In this document: positions 7,567 to 14,276 of the stretch, in pieces
Layout of the letters: every line of letters begins with the position of its first letter
Numbering within the stretch: the stretch's first letter is position 1
Assembly: GCA_050181295.1 (NCBI GenBank)
Contig: JBFXDI010000036.1
Coordinates: 1 to 31,304 of the forward strand
Direction: 5' to 3'
DNA: 31,304 nt
Origin: JBFXDI01 sp050181295
Lineage (GTDB): Bacteria; Pseudomonadota; Alphaproteobacteria; Rhizobiales; Aestuariivirgaceae
Notes under the pieces: generated by a model
What the model was told of the DNA's origin: nothing
Seen by the model: only the letters and a program-made list of their open reading frames with translations
Database searches by the model: none
Position numbers and translations under genes: made by a program

Positions 7567-7902
7567 ATGACCGGATCGGAACTCAGCACACGGGGCATCG
7601 CGCGGGTCTGGCGCGGCAGCACCCGGCGGGAAATGGCCGATGAATATGAGCGCTATAATTTCGAGGAGGGCATCCGGCCGCTGATCGAGAAAGCCCGCGG
7701 CGTTCAGACGTTCCGCCGCGATGTCGGCGACCTGACCGAGTTCACCACCATCTCCTACTGGGAAAACATCGAGGCAATGCGGAGTTTTGCCGGCGACGAC
7801 CCGACCGCGGTCCATCATTTGCCGCGCGACGCCGAGTACCTGGTCGAGCTCCCGCGCGCGATCGAGATCCTGGAGCTGCGCGTGGACCGGCGGTCGTCTT
7901 AA
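7567..7902 (+). CDS. Small ABM-fold (dimeric alpha/beta-barrel) protein
   Basis: The 111-residue protein has the pattern of the antibiotic-biosynthesis-monooxygenase superfamily: an N-terminal strand (GIARVWRGSTRRE), a helix, a second strand with Phe-rich sequence (VQTFRRDVGDLTEFTTISYW), then a helix and a final strand. Members act as small oxygenases, heme-degrading enzymes or binding proteins. The substrate cannot be inferred here. AGGAG at 7558-7562 precedes two consecutive ATGs; I chose the second (7567), which gives a 4-base spacing. It is transcribed divergently from xth and convergently with the betaine-type binding protein. Confidence 0.65.
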   Translation: MTGSELSTRGIARVWRGSTRREMADEYERYNFEEGIRPLIEKARGVQTFRRDVGDLTEFTTISYWENIEAMRSFAGDDPTAVHHLPRDAEYLVELPRAIEILELRVDRRSS

Positions 7903-7938
7903 ATCGCTTCCTCCCGGATCTGTGCCCCGTGCACGTAC

Positions 7939-8874
7939 CTATCCCTTTGCGGCGTCGATCCAGGGTTTCCAGGTGGCCTCGTTCTTGTCCACCCACTCCT
8001 TCACAACGTCCTCGATCTTCTCCCCCTTCTTGTCCACCCGCAGCATCATCTCCTGCTGCTGCTTGGCATCCATCTTGAACACCTTCAGGAACGCATAGGC
8101 GGCAGGCCACTTCTCCGCGAACCCCGACCACACGATCTTGTCCACGTTCGGCGGCGTGATGCAGTGCTCGTTCGTCTGCTCCTTGCAGGGCGGCATCGTC
8201 ACCCACCCCACCTCGGTCTGCGCCAGCGCGTAGTGCGGTCCCCAGAACATCATGATGAGGGGGGACTTGGCCGCCGCTGCCGACTCAAGCTCCGCCACCA
8301 GCGCCCCCTCAGAGCCTGCCGGCACCGCCGTATAGGGCATGCTGTTGTCGGCGATGATGGTCGCAGAGCGCGATCCCCAGTCGGCCGGATAGTCGAGGAA
8401 GCGTCCGTTCGGGGCCGTGTCGGGGGTCGAGAGCGCCTGCACGCATTCCGGCTTCTCGAGCGCCTTCCAGTCGGGAAGGCCGGGGCAGGTCTGCTCCATG
8501 TATTTGGGATAGATCCACCCCTCCCTGGTCTCCAGGGCAAGCGAGCCGGCATTCTCGATCTTCTTCTCCTCCAGCGCCTTCGGGTAGATGTCGCCCACAT
8601 TGTTCATCCACACCTCGACGGAGGCCGAGAGCGTGCCGTCGGCAAGCCCTGAGAACTGCGGGAAGTTGCCGGCGGTCACGTATTCGACCTTGTAGCCGAG
8701 CTTCTCCATGAGCTGGCCCGCCACATGGCTCGACACATGCGCCCCCGTCCACTCAAGGATCGCAAGCTTGATCGGATCGTCCTTCGAGCCAACCTCGGCA
8801 GCGAAAGTTGGCGCGGCCGAGGCAAGCACGAATGCCAGCGTCACGCCGGCCAGGCGGGAAACGGATTTCAGCAT
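7939..8874 (-). CDS. Glycine betaine/choline-type ABC transporter substrate-binding protein (OpuAC/ProX family)
   Basis: The 311-residue protein has a Sec signal peptide with a likely cut after APTFA near residue 25, and a mature domain of the OpuAC type: IKLAILEWTGAHVSSHVAGQ, then the substrate-loop segments SVEVWMNN, GWIYPKYM and MFWGPHYALAQTEVGWV, rich in the Trp and Tyr that cage quaternary ammonium groups in this family. Four Cys residues in the mature part could form disulfides. AGGGAGGG precedes the ATG. No membrane or ATPase partner lies beside it, so it is an orphan component here. It lies on the same strand and just downstream of the SDR genes, separated from them by a hairpin. Binding of betaine, choline or a related compound is likely, but the ligand is not certain. 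Confidence 0.85.
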   Translation of the reverse strand: MLKSVSRLAGVTLAFVLASAAPTFAAEVGSKDDPIKLAILEWTGAHVSSHVAGQLMEKLGYKVEYVTAGNFPQFSGLADGTLSASVEVWMNNVGDIYPKALEEKKIENAGSLALETREGWIYPKYMEQTCPGLPDWKALEKPECVQALSTPDTAPNGRFLDYPADWGSRSATIIADNSMPYTAVPAGSEGALVAELESAAAAKSPLIMMFWGPHYALAQTEVGWVTMPPCKEQTNEHCITPPNVDKIVWSGFAEKWPAAYAFLKVFKMDAKQQQEMMLRVDKKGEKIEDVVKEWVDKNEATWKPWIDAAKG

Positions 8875-8916
8875 GGTTACACCCTCCCTGGTGCAGGCTC
8901 CGATTGTCTTCCCGTT

Positions 8917-8941
8917 CCATGCCTCTGTCCACAGGGCATGG
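8917..8941. other. Strong hairpin after the seven-gene operon
   Basis: CCATGCC and GGCATGG (7 bp) continue into CTG/CAG (3 bp) with a single bulged T and a TCCA loop. The hairpin lies 18 bases past the stop of the last SDR gene and ahead of the betaine-type binding-protein gene. There is no T tract on either strand, so it is more likely a 3'-end stabiliser, a partial terminator or an operator than a classical intrinsic terminator. Confidence 0.5.
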
Positions 8942-8959
8942 ATGCTCTCATCGGAGGCG

Positions 8960-9784
8960 CTACCAGAGCGCGCCGCCGGTGATCTGGATATTCTCCATCG
9001 TGATGCCCTTGGCGCCGTCCCCGCAGAGGAAAACGGCCAGCGCCGCGATTTCCTCCGGTTGCAGGATGCGCTTCTGGGGGTTTGCCTGAGCGATTTCGGC
9101 CATCGCCTCGCCGACGGTTCGGCCCTTGCCCTCTTGCTCGATCACCTGCGCCACATTGCGACGCATGAGCTCGGTCTCGACCCAGGTTGGGCTGATCATG
9201 ACGCAGGTGACCCCGTGGGGGGCGCCTTCGAGCGCCACGCAGCGGGTGAGGCCGAGAAGTCCGGCCTTGGAGGCGCAATAGGCGGGATTGTCCTTCCAGC
9301 CCACCGTGGCGGCGGTGGACCCGATATTCACGATGCGGCCCCAGCCGCGGCCGATCATGCCGGGAAGGATTGCGCGGGTCACGCGGAAGGCGCCGGTGAG
9401 GTTGGTGTCGATGATCTTGGCCCAAAGCTCGTCGGAATGCCCGCACACCGGCTGCTCGGCGGTCGTGCCGGCGGCGTTCACGAGGATATCGATAGGGCCG
9501 ATGGAGGCCTCGGCGTCGGCGACGAAGCCATCGACGACGGCCGCGTCGCGAACGTCAAGATGCGCCGCATGAACCTTGGTGCCATGGGCGGCGAGCGCCG
9601 AGCGCACCTTTTCGATCTCATCCGCCCCAGGATAGTAGGCCGCGTCGCTGGCCGCAGTTGGACTTCGGGCGATGTAGGAACCGACCGCGACGTGGGCGCC
9701 TGCACGGGCCAACGCCGTGGCGATGGCGAGCCCCATGCCGGAGAACCCGCCGGTGACGATCGCGCTTCGACCCTTGAGCGTCAT
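8960..9784 (-). CDS. SDR-family NAD(P)-dependent dehydrogenase (last gene of the carboxylase operon)
   Basis: This classical short-chain dehydrogenase has 274 residues. The cofactor motif TGGFSGMG is at 11-18, followed by NAAG near residue 100, the catalytic Ser in NIGSTAA and Tyr169/Lys173 in YCASK. An insertion of about 15 residues after the second strand (around SYIARSPTAASDAAYYPG) makes it longer than most. The product ends with the SDR-typical GGALW. The gene lies 18 bases after the preceding SDR. In this operon it could oxidise a hydroxyl group to a ketone or reduce the reverse; the substrate is unknown, and 3-hydroxyacyl compounds are also possible. Confidence 0.88.
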   Translation of the reverse strand: MTLKGRSAIVTGGFSGMGLAIATALARAGAHVAVGSYIARSPTAASDAAYYPGADEIEKVRSALAAHGTKVHAAHLDVRDAAVVDGFVADAEASIGPIDILVNAAGTTAEQPVCGHSDELWAKIIDTNLTGAFRVTRAILPGMIGRGWGRIVNIGSTAATVGWKDNPAYCASKAGLLGLTRCVALEGAPHGVTCVMISPTWVETELMRRNVAQVIEQEGKGRTVGEAMAEIAQANPQKRILQPEEIAALAVFLCGDGAKGITMENIQITGGALW

Positions 9785-9802
9785 TTCACGGGAAACCTTC
9801 TG

Positions 9803-10573
9803 TCAAACGGCAAGATAGCCTCCATCGACCACCATCTCCGAGCCGGTCACGAACTTCGATTCCTCGGATGCGAGGTAGAGGACCATGTAGGCGATGTCGT
9901 CTGGCTCGCCGAGAAAGCCGATCGGATGCCGAGACAGGGCTTTCGCCTTCTCCTCTTCGAGTCTTCCCAGGTCCCTCAGGTAGTTTTCCGTCTGCGGAGT
10001 CCAGATGTAGCCCGGGTGAATCGAGTTGCAGCGGATGCCGTAGCCTGCCGTGGCGCAGTGGGCCGCGACCGCCTTGGTGAGCGTGCGGACACCCCCTTTT
10101 GACGCGCAGTAAGCCGCGAGATCGGCTTCTCCGATGATGCCGTCGATCGAGGAAAGGTTGATGATCGAGCCGCCGCCGCCGCGCTTCATGAGAGGGATGG
10201 CGTGCTGGCAACCGAGAAACACGCCGTCGAGATTGACGGCCATGGTGCGCCGCCACTCCTCGAGGGTCGTGTCCTCGATGGTCTTCGCAATGGCAATGCC
10301 AGCATTGTTGACGAGGATATCGAGACGACCGAACTGCTCCTCGACCGCCGCCATGACCGGCGGCCAGTCCTCGGGCCTCGAGACATCTTGGCGTATGAAC
10401 AGGCTCTCGCCACCCTCGCGATTGATGGATTCGGCCGTCTCCCGGCCCGCTTTTTCGTCGATGTCGCTGGCAGCGAGCCGCGCGCCCTCCTTCGCGAGCA
10501 GGAGTGAAGCCGCCCGCCCGAGGCCCATGCCGGCCCCGGTGACGAGCGCAACCTTCCCTGAAACGCGGCCCAT
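9803..10573 (-). CDS. SDR-family dehydrogenase
   Basis: The 256-residue enzyme has all classical SDR elements: TGAGMGLG at 12-19, an acidic residue after strand 2 (ASDID) that suggests NAD rather than NADP, NNAG, the catalytic Ser in NLSSIDG, and Tyr155/Lys159 in YCASK. The C-terminal GSEMVVDGGY closes the fold. The ATG at 10573 is preceded by GGAG and begins 10 bases after the solute-binding protein stop; the longer in-frame extension upstream overlaps that gene and is not supported. Together with the neighbouring SDR it suggests two redox steps, or two stereoisomers, in one pathway. Confidence 0.9.
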   Translation of the reverse strand: MGRVSGKVALVTGAGMGLGRAASLLLAKEGARLAASDIDEKAGRETAESINREGGESLFIRQDVSRPEDWPPVMAAVEEQFGRLDILVNNAGIAIAKTIEDTTLEEWRRTMAVNLDGVFLGCQHAIPLMKRGGGGSIINLSSIDGIIGEADLAAYCASKGGVRTLTKAVAAHCATAGYGIRCNSIHPGYIWTPQTENYLRDLGRLEEEKAKALSRHPIGFLGEPDDIAYMVLYLASEESKFVTGSEMVVDGGYLAV

Positions 10574-10583
10574 CGCTCCGGCT

Positions 10584-12170
10584 TCAACTCTCGAACCACC
10601 AACGCTGCGTGATCTTGAGGCCGTCCACGTCGTAGTTGGGCGCGATGGTGGCGGGATGCCCGAGCTTCTTTGAATGCGCGTTGACGAAGTTGTTGAACAT
10701 GAGGACGATCGCGCCGCCGTCCTCGGCGACGAGGTCTTGCATCTCGGCGTACATAGCGCTCCGCTTCTGGGCGTCGATCTCGGAGCGCGCCGCCACGAGC
10801 AATTCGTCGAACCTCGCGTTGGACCAGAAGGTGTCATTCCATGCGGCGCCGGTCACATAGGCCGTCGTGAGAAGGGGATCGGGGGTCGAGCGTCCGTTCC
10901 AATAGGAAAGGCACCACGGCTTCTTGAGCCAGACATTCGTCCAGTAGGCGTCGTTCGGCTCCCGGACCACGTTGATGTCGATGCCAGCCTTCATGGCCGC
11001 ATCCTTCATCAGCAAGGCCGCATTGACTCCGCCCGCGAAAGCGGCGTCCGAAGCGGAAAGATCGACCTTGAGACTGTCGAGCCCGGCCTTCTTGAGATGG
11101 AATTTCGCCTTCTCCGAATCGTAGACATGCCGCTCCTTCGGTGGGGAGTAGAACGGCACGCCCTTGGCGATCGGATTGTCGTCGCCGGGAGTGCCGTGTC
11201 CGAACAGGATCTTCTGCACGAGCTGTTCGCGGTCGATCGCGTACTTGATCGCAAGCCTCACGTCCTTGTTGTCGAAGGGCGCAATGGTGCAGTTCATGGG
11301 TGCGGTGTAGTGGGCGAAACCGGCCACCTCCGAGATGGTGACGTTCGGATGCGCACTGAGCTTGTCGAGCGTCTTCAGGTCGACGCGGTCTATGTAGTCG
11401 ACCTCTCCGGACGTCAGTGCGTTCATGCGCGCCGCGACGTCTATGACGGACAAAACCTCGATCTCATCGAAATAGGTGGTGCCGTGGTAGTTGGCGAAGC
11501 GCTTGCCAGCGAACTTGACCCCCGGCTCGTAGCTCGTCTTGCTGTAGGGGCCGGTGCCTTCGCCTGACTGCCAATCGGCCTTGCCGTCGACCGCCGGCAT
11601 GATCGGCAGATGGAAATCATAGACGACGAACGGAAAGTCGGCGTTTCCGCTCTTGAGCTGGAAGATTACGGTTTCCTTGCCGTCGACCTTGATCTCGGCG
11701 AGGTCGGCGAGGAGTGGCTTCGCGGCCGAGTTTGAGCCTTCGCCTCGATGATGCTCGAAGGAAGCCACGACGTCTGCTGCCTCCACCGTCTTGCCGTTGT
11801 GAAATTCCGCTCCCTTGCGCAGCTTGAACGTCCACGTCTTGGCGTCGGGCGAGGATTCGAAGCTCTCGGCCAGATCCGGAACGACCTTTCCGTCGGCCGT
11901 AACCTCCGTCAGGCTGGACCGGAGCGATGCCCAGGCGACGACCTGGTTATAGGTGTCAGGGATGTTGGCGGGATCGAGCGTATCGGTCGTGGAGCCGCTC
12001 CCCAGGGCCAGCCGGAAAAGGCCCCCTTTCTTTGGTTCCGCCCGCGCGACGTTCGCAAAAAGGGTCTGGGCGGCCGTGAGCGTCATGCCGGACGCCAGCG
12101 CCAGGCCGATGAACTCGCGGCGCGAAATGCGGCCACGACCGGCAAGCGTCTTCAAGTGCTGCACGTTCAT
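10584..12170 (-). CDS. Tat-exported SBP_bac_5 (oligopeptide/nickel-type) substrate-binding protein, copy 1
   Basis: The 528-residue protein begins with a twin-arginine signal (SRREFIG, Arg17-Arg18, then a hydrophobic stretch and ANVARA as the likely cut). The mature part is a family-5 extracellular binding protein: DLAESFESSPDAKTWTFKLR, then the GAEFHNGKTVEAADVVASF stretch that is diagnostic for the family, and NKDVRLAIKYAIDREQLV. These proteins deliver peptides, opines, sugars or other small organics to ABC importers. No permease or ATPase gene is beside it. An AAGGAGG site precedes the ATG. It sits inside the carboxylase operon between the sulfatase and the SDRs, so it probably binds the operon's substrate. 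It is a paralogue of the protein at 28829-30415. Confidence 0.92.
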   Translation of the reverse strand: MNVQHLKTLAGRGRISRREFIGLALASGMTLTAAQTLFANVARAEPKKGGLFRLALGSGSTTDTLDPANIPDTYNQVVAWASLRSSLTEVTADGKVVPDLAESFESSPDAKTWTFKLRKGAEFHNGKTVEAADVVASFEHHRGEGSNSAAKPLLADLAEIKVDGKETVIFQLKSGNADFPFVVYDFHLPIMPAVDGKADWQSGEGTGPYSKTSYEPGVKFAGKRFANYHGTTYFDEIEVLSVIDVAARMNALTSGEVDYIDRVDLKTLDKLSAHPNVTISEVAGFAHYTAPMNCTIAPFDNKDVRLAIKYAIDREQLVQKILFGHGTPGDDNPIAKGVPFYSPPKERHVYDSEKAKFHLKKAGLDSLKVDLSASDAAFAGGVNAALLMKDAAMKAGIDINVVREPNDAYWTNVWLKKPWCLSYWNGRSTPDPLLTTAYVTGAAWNDTFWSNARFDELLVAARSEIDAQKRSAMYAEMQDLVAEDGGAIVLMFNNFVNAHSKKLGHPATIAPNYDVDGLKITQRWWFES

Positions 12171-12195
12171 CTCCGTCCCTCCTTGTCATGTGCCC

Positions 12196-13713
12196 TCACG
12201 GCCGCAAGAGGTCTCTCTCCTCCGCTTCGTGATAGGGCTTGGTCCCCCGGTAATAGAGCTGAGAGGCGTCCTGCCAGGGCTGGTAGTCCCATGGCGTGAT
12301 CCTGCCGGTCGTGAGCGCCTTGTAGACGAGCCGCCGGCGCCGCTGGCTCTGCAGCGCCTCCTCCTTGAGACGATCGAGGTCCCAGAGGCGGCGGACCTCG
12401 GCGAGCATTTCTTCAACGAGACCGGCGTGCGCAGGATCTTGCGCCAGATCCTTGAGCTCGTCGGGGTCGGCTTCCATGTCGAAGAACTGGGGTGGATCGT
12501 GGTCCACGTAAGTGAACTTGTAGGATCCCTTGCGCAGCATCACGTAGGGCGCGGCGACTCCTTCGGAGAAAAGCTCGCTCACGGCCGTCCGGCCAGGATC
12601 CTCGGCCGCGAGGAGGGGGAGCAGGCTGTTGCCGTCGGGCGGATCGGGGTAGTCACTCCAGCTCGCGCCAGCGGCGATCTCGACCAGCGTCGGCAGGATA
12701 TCGACCAGCGAGCAGTTGCTCCTGACCCGCTTTTGGGCGGGCACGCCGGGCCCGGCCATCATGAGCGGGACGCGGGACGACCAGTCGTAGAAGCTCATCT
12801 TGTACCAGAGGCCACGCTCGCCGAGCATGTCGCCGTGGTCGGCGCAGAAGATCACGACCGTGTCGTCCATGAGCTTCGAGCGCCGCAGCGCCTCGAGCAC
12901 CTCGCCGATCCGCTCGTCGACATAGGAGACGCTGCCGTAATAGGCGTGCCGTGCGTTGCGCACGTGCTCGTCGCCCACGCCGAACTCGCCGCGGTCGTAC
13001 TGCTCCCAGAGGCGCCGGCTGTGCGGGTCGCGCTGCTCCGGCGGGATGAACGGCACCCTCGGCATGTCGATCTCGTCGTGCCGGTAGAGATCCCAGAAGC
13101 GTTTCGGCGTCACATAAGGATCGTGCGGATGCGTGAAGGAGGCGACGAGCAGGAAGGGCTGCTTCTCGGGTTCGCGCGCCCATTCGAAGATCTTGCGGGC
13201 GGCGGAGTAGGCGACTTCCTCGTCGTAGTCCTGCTGCAGCGACCGTTCCGCGATCCCTGCGTTGCTCACGTTCTTCATGTTATGGAACCAGTCCATGGTG
13301 CGCCATGGATCGTCCCAGTCGGCGGTCCAGTTGAAATCAGAGGGGCAGATGTCGGTCGTGACGCGCTCCTCGAAGCCGTGGAGCTGGTCCGGGCCGATGA
13401 AGTGCATCTTTCCTGAAAGGCAGGTCCGGTATCCGAGAAGCCTCAGATAGTGGGCGAAGGTCGGAACGTCTGGTGGCAGCTGGGCAGCATTGTCCCAGGC
13501 GCCGATCCTCGAGCAGAGTCGGCCCGTCATGAAGGCGAGGCGGGCAGGCGCGCAGAGCGGGAAGCTGGAGTAGAAATTCTCGAAGACCGCGCCGCGCTCG
13601 GCGAGCGTGTCGATGTTCGGCGATTTGACGAGTGGATGGCCATAAGCCCGGAGTGCGCCGGCTCCGAGCTGATCCACCATCAGGATAAGGATGTTTGGTT
13701 TCGATGCGGCCAC
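12196..13713 (-). CDS. betC: Choline-sulfatase-type arylsulfatase family enzyme
   Basis: Type I sulfatases hydrolyse sulfate esters with a formylglycine made from a Cys. The product has 505 residues. Visible: metal ligand Asp14 in ILILMVDQLG; the formylglycine motif CAPAR with Cys54, the position known for S. meliloti choline sulfatase; SGKMHFIGPDQLHGFEERVT, a hallmark of choline sulfatases; ADHGDMLGERGLWYK with metal and sulfate ligands; and the C-terminal TPWDYQPWQDASQLYYRG of the choline-sulfatase tail. No signal peptide is present, so it is cytoplasmic. I chose GTG 13713, 5 bases after AAGGAG; the longer open frame upstream lies over the gamma-subunit gene. The operon context (carboxylase, SDRs) is not that of a standard bet operon, so the substrate may be another sulfate ester. 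Confidence 0.88.
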   Translation of the reverse strand: MAASKPNILILMVDQLGAGALRAYGHPLVKSPNIDTLAERGAVFENFYSSFPLCAPARLAFMTGRLCSRIGAWDNAAQLPPDVPTFAHYLRLLGYRTCLSGKMHFIGPDQLHGFEERVTTDICPSDFNWTADWDDPWRTMDWFHNMKNVSNAGIAERSLQQDYDEEVAYSAARKIFEWAREPEKQPFLLVASFTHPHDPYVTPKRFWDLYRHDEIDMPRVPFIPPEQRDPHSRRLWEQYDRGEFGVGDEHVRNARHAYYGSVSYVDERIGEVLEALRRSKLMDDTVVIFCADHGDMLGERGLWYKMSFYDWSSRVPLMMAGPGVPAQKRVRSNCSLVDILPTLVEIAAGASWSDYPDPPDGNSLLPLLAAEDPGRTAVSELFSEGVAAPYVMLRKGSYKFTYVDHDPPQFFDMEADPDELKDLAQDPAHAGLVEEMLAEVRRLWDLDRLKEEALQSQRRRRLVYKALTTGRITPWDYQPWQDASQLYYRGTKPYHEAEERDLLRP

Positions 13714-13723
13714 GGACTCTCCT

Positions 13724-14266
13724 TCATTCCCTCTTCGGAGGGGCGGCGCCCCCGCCGCCCGCAGGTGCGCGAGAGTGCGCACCCAGCGGCTTGCCCAGCC
13801 AATCGCGGTAGAAGCCTTCGAGGTCCGGCTCGAAGTCGTGCACGATCGGATACCCCGGCGGACATGCCTCGACCTCGAGAAGCCGGAAGCAGGAGGGGCA
13901 AAGGAACTCGCGGATCTCCATCCAGTTTGGATCGCACAGGTCGCTGTTCGGGTAGATCTCCCGGAGGCTCGCCTCGTCGTCGCGCACCAGGATGTTGGCG
14001 GCGAGCTTCCAGTTCCTGCGATAGTCGCCGAACTCGTGCCCGCAGGTGCACCTGGTAACCCGCTTCTCACCCTTCTGGACGATGAAGAGATGCTCTCCGA
14101 CCGGCAGCAGGATGCGCTCCTTCCAGGTCACACGTGCCTGGAGCACGGCCAAGGCCTTGAAGAAGCGATCATCGTCCTTGTAGGCGCTCATGATGCGCTT
14201 GGTATCGGGCCAGGGAAGCTTGCCCTCCATCAAGTCGCGGATCACTTCCTGGCTGTAGGCGGTCAT
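13724..14266 (-). CDS. Acetone-carboxylase-like gamma subunit
   Basis: This 180-residue protein matches the small zinc-binding gamma subunit of acetone carboxylase. It carries Cys73, Cys75 and His77 in RCTCGHEFGDYRRNWK, a second pair Cys123-Cys126 in FLCPSCFRLLEVEA, and the conserved tail PIVHDFEPDLEGFYRDWLG. The C-terminus adds a Gly/Ala/Pro-rich extension of about 20 residues. GAGGAG precedes ATG 14266, which starts 10 bases after the alpha-subunit stop; the in-frame extension further upstream lies within the alpha gene and is rejected. The presence of a gamma subunit separates this system from ordinary hydantoinase/oxoprolinase pairs, which have only two subunits. Confidence 0.88.
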   Translation of the reverse strand: MTAYSQEVIRDLMEGKLPWPDTKRIMSAYKDDDRFFKALAVLQARVTWKERILLPVGEHLFIVQKGEKRVTRCTCGHEFGDYRRNWKLAANILVRDDEASLREIYPNSDLCDPNWMEIREFLCPSCFRLLEVEACPPGYPIVHDFEPDLEGFYRDWLGKPLGAHSRAPAGGGGAAPPKRE

Positions 14267-14276
14267 GTGCTGCTCC

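Noticed and set aside
7441..7818. N-terminal extension of the exonuclease III frame
   Set aside because: The extra 126 residues are Pro/Arg/Ser-rich, run over the divergent ABM-fold gene and match nothing in the family.
8708..10102. + strand open frame of 464 codons across a binding-protein start and two SDR genes
   Set aside because: It crosses three real gene boundaries on the other strand and has shadow-type composition.
11953..13416. + strand open frame of 487 codons opposite the sulfatase gene
   Set aside because: No family pattern, spans the end of one - strand gene and most of another, and has no sensible start.
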